A stretch of DNA of 42,369 bases from CBIFVZ01 sp966185765. GTDB taxonomy: Bacteria; Pseudomonadota; Gammaproteobacteria; Enterobacterales; Enterobacteriaceae. Positions 38,117-42,369 of this stretch are shown here, piece by piece. How positions within the stretch are numbered: position 1 is the stretch's first letter; the number at the start of each line of letters is the position of its first letter. A program made the translations under genes and the position numbers. The stretch is taken from positions 1 to 42,369 of the forward strand of contig CBIFVZ010000026.1 in the NCBI GenBank assembly GCA_966185765.1, in the 5' to 3' direction. The notes under the pieces were generated by a model. It was not told the DNA's origin, did not search any database, and was given only the letters and a program-made list of their open reading frames with translations.

Positions 38117-39931
38117 ATGGCAAAAGAGAAGAAAAAGGGCTTTTTTTCCTGGCTGGGTTTTGGTCAGAAAGAGAAAACTGAAGACACAGCAGCGAAGCCA
38201 GCGCCGGAGCAGGCAGAACAGCCTCAGCAGGCCGCTGGCGACGCGGTCGCTCCCCATACTCAGGTTGAATCAGACGCGTTTGCTGAGAATGTTGTTGATG
38301 TCAGCGAGCGCGTCGTAGAAAGCGAAAAGCCCCATTATCCTGATAAGTGGCAGATTGAGCAGGAGCAGATTGTTGAGGAAGAACTGGTTTTTGCCCGCGA
38401 GGAGCTAAAAGCGATTTCTGAGCATGAAGCTGAGGTGGCGCGTCGCGAGCAGGAAGCAAAAGCGGCAGAGGCCGCTCGTCTTGCCGAGCAGGCACGCCTT
38501 GCAGAAGAGACCGCAAAACGCGAAGCGGAAGAAGCACGTATTGCGCATAAAGCCGTAATGGCAGCCGAGAAAGCCGCGCAGGAGGCAGAAGAGGCTAAAC
38601 GCGCTGAAGAAGCGGCCCGTGCAGCAGAAGAAGCCAGACGCGCTGAAGAAGCGGCCCGCGTAGCAGAAGAAGCTAAACGTGCTGAAGAAGCGGCCCGCGC
38701 AGCAGAAGAAGCTAAACGTGCTGAAGAAGCGGCCCGCGCAGCAGAAGAAGCCAAACGCGCCGAAGAGGCGGCCCGTGCAGCAGAAGAAGCCAGACGCGCT
38801 GAAGAAGCGGCCCGCGCAGCAGAAGAAGCCAGACGCGCTGAAGAAGCGGCCCGCGCTGCAGAAGAAGCCAAACGTGCCGAAGAGGCGGCCCGCGCGGCAG
38901 AAGAGGCTAAACGTGCTGAAGAAGCGGCTCATGCAGCAGAAGAGGCCAGACGCGCTGAAGAAGCCCGTCAGGCTGAGTCAACTGCCCAGCTTGAGCAGGA
39001 AAAGCCTACCAAAGAAGGTTTTTTTGCCCGCCTGAAACGTAGCCTTGTTAAAACCAAACAAAATCTCGGTTCCGGATTTATCGGGTTGTTCCGCGGTAAG
39101 AAGATCGATGACGATTTGTTTGAGGAGCTGGAAGAACAGCTGCTGATTGCGGATGTGGGCGTGGAAACGACGCGTAAGATTATCACCAGTCTGACCGAAG
39201 GCGCCTCGCGCAAACAGCTGCGTGACGCTGAAGCGCTGTATGGCCTGCTTAAAGAGGAAATGAGCGGCATTCTGGCGAAAGTCGATGAGCCACTGGATGT
39301 GTCAGCGCACACGCCGTTTGTTATTCTGATGGTGGGTGTCAACGGTGTGGGTAAAACCACCACTATCGGTAAGCTGGCGCGCCAGTTCCAGCAACAAGGT
39401 AAATCGGTCATGCTGGCAGCGGGTGACACCTTCCGTGCTGCCGCTGTTGAACAGCTCGAAGTCTGGGGCCAGCGCAACAATATTCCGGTTGTGGCGCAGC
39501 ACACCGGTGCAGATTCCGCCTCGGTGATTTTTGATGCGTTGCAGGCCGCGAAAGCGCGCAATGTGGATGTGCTGATTGCGGATACCGCAGGGCGCCTGCA
39601 AAACAAATCGCATTTGATGGAAGAGCTGAAGAAAATCGTGCGCGTGATGAAAAAGCTCGATGAAAACGCGCCGCATGAGGTGATGCTCACTCTTGATGCC
39701 AGCACCGGGCAAAACGCCATCAGTCAGGCGAAGCTGTTCCACGAAGCCGTTGGCCTGAGTGGTATTACCTTGACCAAACTGGACGGCACCGCCAAAGGCG
39801 GCGTGATTTTCTCCGTTGCCGATCAGTTTGGCATCCCGATTCGCTATATTGGCGTTGGCGAGCGTATTGAAGATTTGCGTGCGTTTAATGCAGACGATTT
39901 TATTGAGGCACTTTTTGCCCGAGAGGATTGA
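38117..39931 (+). CDS. ftsY: Signal recognition particle receptor FtsY
   Basis: The ATG at 38117 gives 604 aa starting MAKEKKKGFFSWLGFGQKEK, the conserved N-terminal membrane-targeting segment; the upstream in-frame start at 38063 is not supported. An acidic, repeat-rich A domain (about 20-300) precedes the NG GTPase: GVNGVGKTTTIGKLA (G1), DTAGR (G3) and TKLDGTAKGG (G4). FtsY docks ribosome-SRP complexes at the membrane. At 604 aa it is about 100 residues longer than E. coli FtsY (497), all of it in the A domain, owing to the 39-bp repeat. It is first in the ftsY-ftsE-ftsX operon. Confidence 0.96.
   Translation: MAKEKKKGFFSWLGFGQKEKTEDTAAKPAPEQAEQPQQAAGDAVAPHTQVESDAFAENVVDVSERVVESEKPHYPDKWQIEQEQIVEEELVFAREELKAISEHEAEVARREQEAKAAEAARLAEQARLAEETAKREAEEARIAHKAVMAAEKAAQEAEEAKRAEEAARAAEEARRAEEAARVAEEAKRAEEAARAAEEAKRAEEAARAAEEAKRAEEAARAAEEARRAEEAARAAEEARRAEEAARAAEEAKRAEEAARAAEEAKRAEEAAHAAEEARRAEEARQAESTAQLEQEKPTKEGFFARLKRSLVKTKQNLGSGFIGLFRGKKIDDDLFEELEEQLLIADVGVETTRKIITSLTEGASRKQLRDAEALYGLLKEEMSGILAKVDEPLDVSAHTPFVILMVGVNGVGKTTTIGKLARQFQQQGKSVMLAAGDTFRAAAVEQLEVWGQRNNIPVVAQHTGADSASVIFDALQAAKARNVDVLIADTAGRLQNKSHLMEELKKIVRVMKKLDENAPHEVMLTLDASTGQNAISQAKLFHEAVGLSGITLTKLDGTAKGGVIFSVADQFGIPIRYIGVGERIEDLRAFNADDFIEALFARED
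38585..38971 (+). repeat. In-frame 39-bp tandem repeat in the ftsY A domain
   Basis: Nine full units and one partial, beginning at 38585 and every 39 bases to 38936, encode AEEA(K/R)RAEEAARA with minor changes (one V, one H). The units differ at synonymous sites, so the array is not a recent perfect duplication. It would form a long charged alpha-helix. Copy number is likely to vary between strains. Confidence 0.95.
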
Positions 39932-39933
39932 CA

Positions 39934-40602
39934 ATGATTCGCTTTGAACAAGTCAGCAAGGCCTATCGCGGTGGGAGACAGGCACTGCAGGGAGTGTCTT
40001 TACACCTGCGTCCGGGAGAAATGGCCTTTCTGACCGGCCATTCCGGCGCAGGTAAAAGTACCCTGCTCAAGCTCATTTGCGGCATCGAACGCCCGAGCGC
40101 GGGCAAAATCTGGTTTGGCGGGCATGACATCAGTCGGCTGAAAAACCGTGAAGTCCCGTTTCTGCGCCGACAAATTGGCATGATCTTCCAGGATCACCAT
40201 CTGCTGATGGATCGTACCGTTTACGACAATGTGGCTATCCCCCTTATCATTGCCGGTGCCAGCAGCGAGGATATTCGCCGCCGCGTGTCGGCGGCACTGG
40301 ATAAAGTCGGGCTGCTCGACAAAGCGAAAAATTTTCCCATTCAGTTGTCCGGTGGTGAACAGCAGCGTGTAGGCATCGCCCGTGCTGTGGTCAATAAGCC
40401 CGCCGTGCTGCTGGCAGATGAACCGACCGGTAACCTTGATAACGCGTTGTCTGAAGGCATTCTGCGCCTGTTTGAGGAGTTTAATCAGGTTGGCGTGACG
40501 GTGCTGATGGCAACACACGATCTGGCGCTGATTTCCCGCCGCCCGTACCGGGTACTGAACCTGAGCGACGGGCATCTGCACGGAGGGCATACTGGTGAAT
40601 AA
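39934..40602 (+). CDS. ftsE: Cell-division ABC ATPase FtsE
   Basis: The ATG at 39934 gives 222 aa (the E. coli length) starting MIRFEQVSKAYRGG; an upstream TTG two codons earlier is unneeded. Walker A is GHSGAGKST, the signature LSGGEQQ and Walker B VLLADEPTGN. With FtsX it forms the complex that controls periplasmic amidase activation through EnvC at the septum. It starts 2 bases after ftsY and overlaps ftsX by 8 bases. Confidence 0.96.
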   Translation: MIRFEQVSKAYRGGRQALQGVSLHLRPGEMAFLTGHSGAGKSTLLKLICGIERPSAGKIWFGGHDISRLKNREVPFLRRQIGMIFQDHHLLMDRTVYDNVAIPLIIAGASSEDIRRRVSAALDKVGLLDKAKNFPIQLSGGEQQRVGIARAVVNKPAVLLADEPTGNLDNALSEGILRLFEEFNQVGVTVLMATHDLALISRRPYRVLNLSDGHLHGGHTGE

Positions 40603-41656
40603 GCGCAGCGCAATCAATCGCATCAAAAGCTTCAGTAACCGTTTTGATAAAAATAACCGTGTGGGGCGCACCAAAGACGCCATACGTAACGCCACGCGCC
40701 GTGGGCGGGATAAGGCGCCTTCCGCTAAAGCCGGTGGGCGTAAAGGCACGGTTAATGAGCAGTTTCGCTACGCCTGGCAAGGGGCGCTGTCGGATTTACG
40801 CAGTAAGCCGTTCGCGACGTTCCTGACGGTGATGGTGATTGCTATCTCCCTGACGCTGCCCAGTGTTTGCTATATGGTTTATAAAAACGTCAGCCAGGCG
40901 GCAGCGCAGTATTATCCCTCGCCGCAAATCACCGTGTATCTTGATAAAACGCTGGATGATGACGCCGCAGCACAGGTGGTCGCGCAGCTTCAGGCTGAAC
41001 AGGGCGTTGCTAAGGTGAATTACCTCTCACGTGACGAAGCGCTGGGCGAGTTCCGTAACTGGTCAGGTTTTGGTGGGGCGCTGGATATGCTCGAAGAAAA
41101 CCCGCTGCCTGCGGTCGTGGTCGTCGAGCCGAAGATTGATTTCCAGAGTACGACGGCGCTGAATACCCTGCGCGACAGGGTTGCCCAGTTGCGCGGTGTG
41201 GATGAAGTGCGCATGGACGACAGTTGGTTTGCGCGCCTTGCTGCGCTCACGGGCCTGGTCGGGCGCGTAGCGGCGATGATTGGCGTGCTCATGGTGGCGG
41301 CGGTATTCCTGGTGATTGGCAACAGCGTGCGCTTAAGCATCTTTGCCCGCCGCGACACCATTAACGTGCAGAAGCTGATTGGCGCCACTGACGGCTTTAT
41401 TTTGCGTCCATTCCTTTACGGCGGTGCGTTGCTTGGGTTCAGCGGAGCGTTTTTATCGCTGATCCTCTCTGAGATTCTGGTGTTGCGCCTGTCGTCGGCA
41501 GTAAGTGATGTTGCGCGCGTGTTTGGCACTAAATTCTCCATCAGCGGGCTGTCTTTTGATGAATGTTTGCTGCTGTTGCTGGTTTCGGCAATGATTGGCT
41601 GGACTGCCGCCTGGTTAGCAACTGTACAACATCTTCGTCACTTTACCCCTGAATAA
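40595..41656 (+). CDS. ftsX: Cell-division permease-like protein FtsX
   Basis: The protein is 353 aa from a GTG at 40595 within the end of ftsE. A basic cytoplasmic N-terminus (about 1-60) is followed by a membrane segment (about 75-97), a periplasmic domain that recruits EnvC (about 98-220) and three more membrane segments. The family's NVQKLIGATDGFILRPFLYGG loop is present. FtsX transmits FtsE ATPase cycles across the membrane and does not transport solutes. The operon ends here and rpoH follows after its own promoters. Confidence 0.96.
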   Translation: MNKRSAINRIKSFSNRFDKNNRVGRTKDAIRNATRRGRDKAPSAKAGGRKGTVNEQFRYAWQGALSDLRSKPFATFLTVMVIAISLTLPSVCYMVYKNVSQAAAQYYPSPQITVYLDKTLDDDAAAQVVAQLQAEQGVAKVNYLSRDEALGEFRNWSGFGGALDMLEENPLPAVVVVEPKIDFQSTTALNTLRDRVAQLRGVDEVRMDDSWFARLAALTGLVGRVAAMIGVLMVAAVFLVIGNSVRLSIFARRDTINVQKLIGATDGFILRPFLYGGALLGFSGAFLSLILSEILVLRLSSAVSDVARVFGTKFSISGLSFDECLLLLLVSAMIGWTAAWLATVQHLRHFTPE

Positions 41657-41667
41657 TAAAAGTCTGG

Positions 41668-41673
41668 TATACT
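41668..41673 (+). promoter_or_regulatory. Probable rpoH P1 -10 element
   Basis: TATACT at 41668-41673, preceded by TGG in the extended -10 position, sits just after the ftsX stop at the place of the sigma-70 P1 promoter of E. coli rpoH. No clean -35 is visible. Confidence 0.5.
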
Positions 41674-41779
41674 CACCTTCTGCTTACGAGAACCCGTATT
41701 CAGAGGGTGAGCTGCCTGTTTTGCACTTCCCCCGACTGTTCACGCTTTTTCATGGCTTTGTCACAAATTGAGTGTAATT

Positions 41780-41824
41780 TTATTCACAGGTAACAGTGAA
41801 CTTGTGGATAACATCACGGTCTGA
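41780..41824 (+). promoter_or_regulatory. rpoH sigma-E promoter (P3-like) with two DnaA boxes
   Basis: GAACTT (41798-41803), 16 bases, then TCTGA (41820-41824) match the sigma-E consensus exactly. TTATTCACA (41780-41788) and TGTGGATAA (41803-41811, the complement of TTATCCACA) are DnaA boxes. Both elements are known at E. coli rpoH, where sigma-E drives P3 at extreme heat and DnaA represses P3 and P4. This allows rpoH expression to rise when sigma-70 is limiting. Confidence 0.88.
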
Positions 41825-41921
41825 TGATTAAGTGATGAGTAATCTCGTTGCACAGTATCGGTCCGGTAACGCTGCCTGATGGGGGCGAATCCGGAGCCAG
41901 ACAAAAATTGTGAGGATTTGA

Positions 41922-42369
41922 ATGACTAAAGAAATGCAAACTTTGGCTTTAGCCCCTGTCGGTAACCTGGAGTCGTATATCCGGGCCGCCAACGCCTGGC
42001 CGATGCTCTCGGCTGAGGAAGAAAAGGAGCTGGCTGAAAAGCTGCATTACCAGGGCAGTCTGGAAGCAGCTAAAACGCTGATCCTGTCTCACCTGCGCTT
42101 CGTTGTTCATATTGCTCGTAACTATTCCGGTTACGGCCTGCCGCAGGCGGACCTGATCCAGGAAGGTAATATCGGTCTGATGAAGGCCGTGCGCCGCTTC
42201 AACCCGGAAGTGGGCGTGCGTCTTGTGTCGTTTGCCGTCCACTGGATTAAAGCCGAAATTCACGAGTATGTGCTGCGAAACTGGCGCATTGTGAAGGTCG
42301 CGACCACTAAGGCGCAGCGTAAGCTGTTCTTTAACCTGCGTAAAACCAAGCAGCGTCTGGGCTGGTTTA
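41922..42369 (+). CDS. rpoH: RNA polymerase sigma factor RpoH (sigma-32), N-terminal part
   Basis: The ATG at 41922 (TGAGGA upstream) opens MTKEMQTLALAPVGNLESYI, identical in form to E. coli sigma-32. The frame runs 149 codons to the window edge. Region 1.2 and region 2 are present, including HIARNYSGYGLPQADLIQEGNIGLMKAV and the region 2.4 part FAVHWIKAEIHEYV. The RpoH box (KAQRKLFFNLRKTKQRLGW) is nearly complete at the edge. The first 200 bases of the coding region are known in E. coli to fold as an RNA thermometer. Only the 3' half is missing. Confidence 0.97.
   Translation, partial: MTKEMQTLALAPVGNLESYIRAANAWPMLSAEEEKELAEKLHYQGSLEAAKTLILSHLRFVVHIARNYSGYGLPQADLIQEGNIGLMKAVRRFNPEVGVRLVSFAVHWIKAEIHEYVLRNWRIVKVATTKAQRKLFFNLRKTKQRLGWF

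Noticed and set aside
38335..38932. Two long minus-strand ORFs (178 and 175 aa) rich in Ala/Ser or Phe/Cys
   Set aside because: They are the complement of the ftsY 39-bp repeat in two frames; the repeat structure alone keeps them open.
38585..38971. CRISPR-like or other regularly spaced repeat array
   Set aside because: The repeats are contiguous 39-bp coding units in frame with ftsY; there are no spacers.

Overview
The window is a chromosomal segment of a member of the Enterobacteriaceae. Both flanks are core genes in a familiar enteric order: uspA (partial), uspB, pitA and yhiN on the left; yhhT, yhhS, dcrB, yhhQ, tusA, zntA, yhhN, yhhM, yhhL, rsmD, ftsY, ftsE, ftsX and rpoH (partial) on the right. 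Protein lengths and motifs match the E. coli families closely, but the sequence is not E. coli itself. I cannot name the genus with confidence; it looks like an Enterobacter/Cronobacter/Kosakonia-type genome.

Between yhiN and yhhT (about 3.9-29.1 kb) is an accessory region. It begins with a small DUF1471 gene, decayed gene remnants (a truncated cupin and an unidentified fragment) and about 1.1 kb of AT-rich DNA without genes. From 6928 to 26101 lie 17 co-directional, closely packed genes that end at a strong Rho-independent terminator (26129-26152). The first two encode a two-partner-secretion pair (TpsA exoprotein, TpsB transporter). The next eight are an almost complete type II fatty-acid/polyketide synthase: an AcpS-type phosphopantetheinyl transferase, ketoreductase, dehydratase, acyl carrier protein, a GcvT-like folate protein, a fused ketosynthase/chain-length-factor, a further ketosynthase and a possible degenerate thiolase-fold protein. 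Then come envelope-export genes: a LolD-like ATPase, a periplasmic helical protein, a LolC/E-like permease, a LolA-like periplasmic carrier and an outer-membrane beta-barrel. The operon closes with a malonyl-ACP transacylase and a polytopic membrane protein.

The simplest reading is a self-contained system that makes an acyl or polyketide product on its own ACP and passes it through a Lol-like relay to the outer membrane, with an exported TPS protein encoded alongside. No enoyl reductase is in the operon, so an unsaturated (possibly polyene) product is plausible. In E. coli the same neighbourhood carries acpT beside yhhT, and in some strains an aryl-polyene-type cluster. This window appears to hold a different synthase system at that locus.

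Downstream of the terminator are an orphan DcrB/EagR-like protein, an NMO/FabK-superfamily flavoenzyme and an exported alpha/beta hydrolase. The right-hand core has recognisable regulatory sites: the ZntR operator with a 20-bp spacer at zntA, and a sigma-E promoter and DnaA boxes ahead of rpoH. ftsY carries an expanded 39-bp tandem repeat in its acidic domain.
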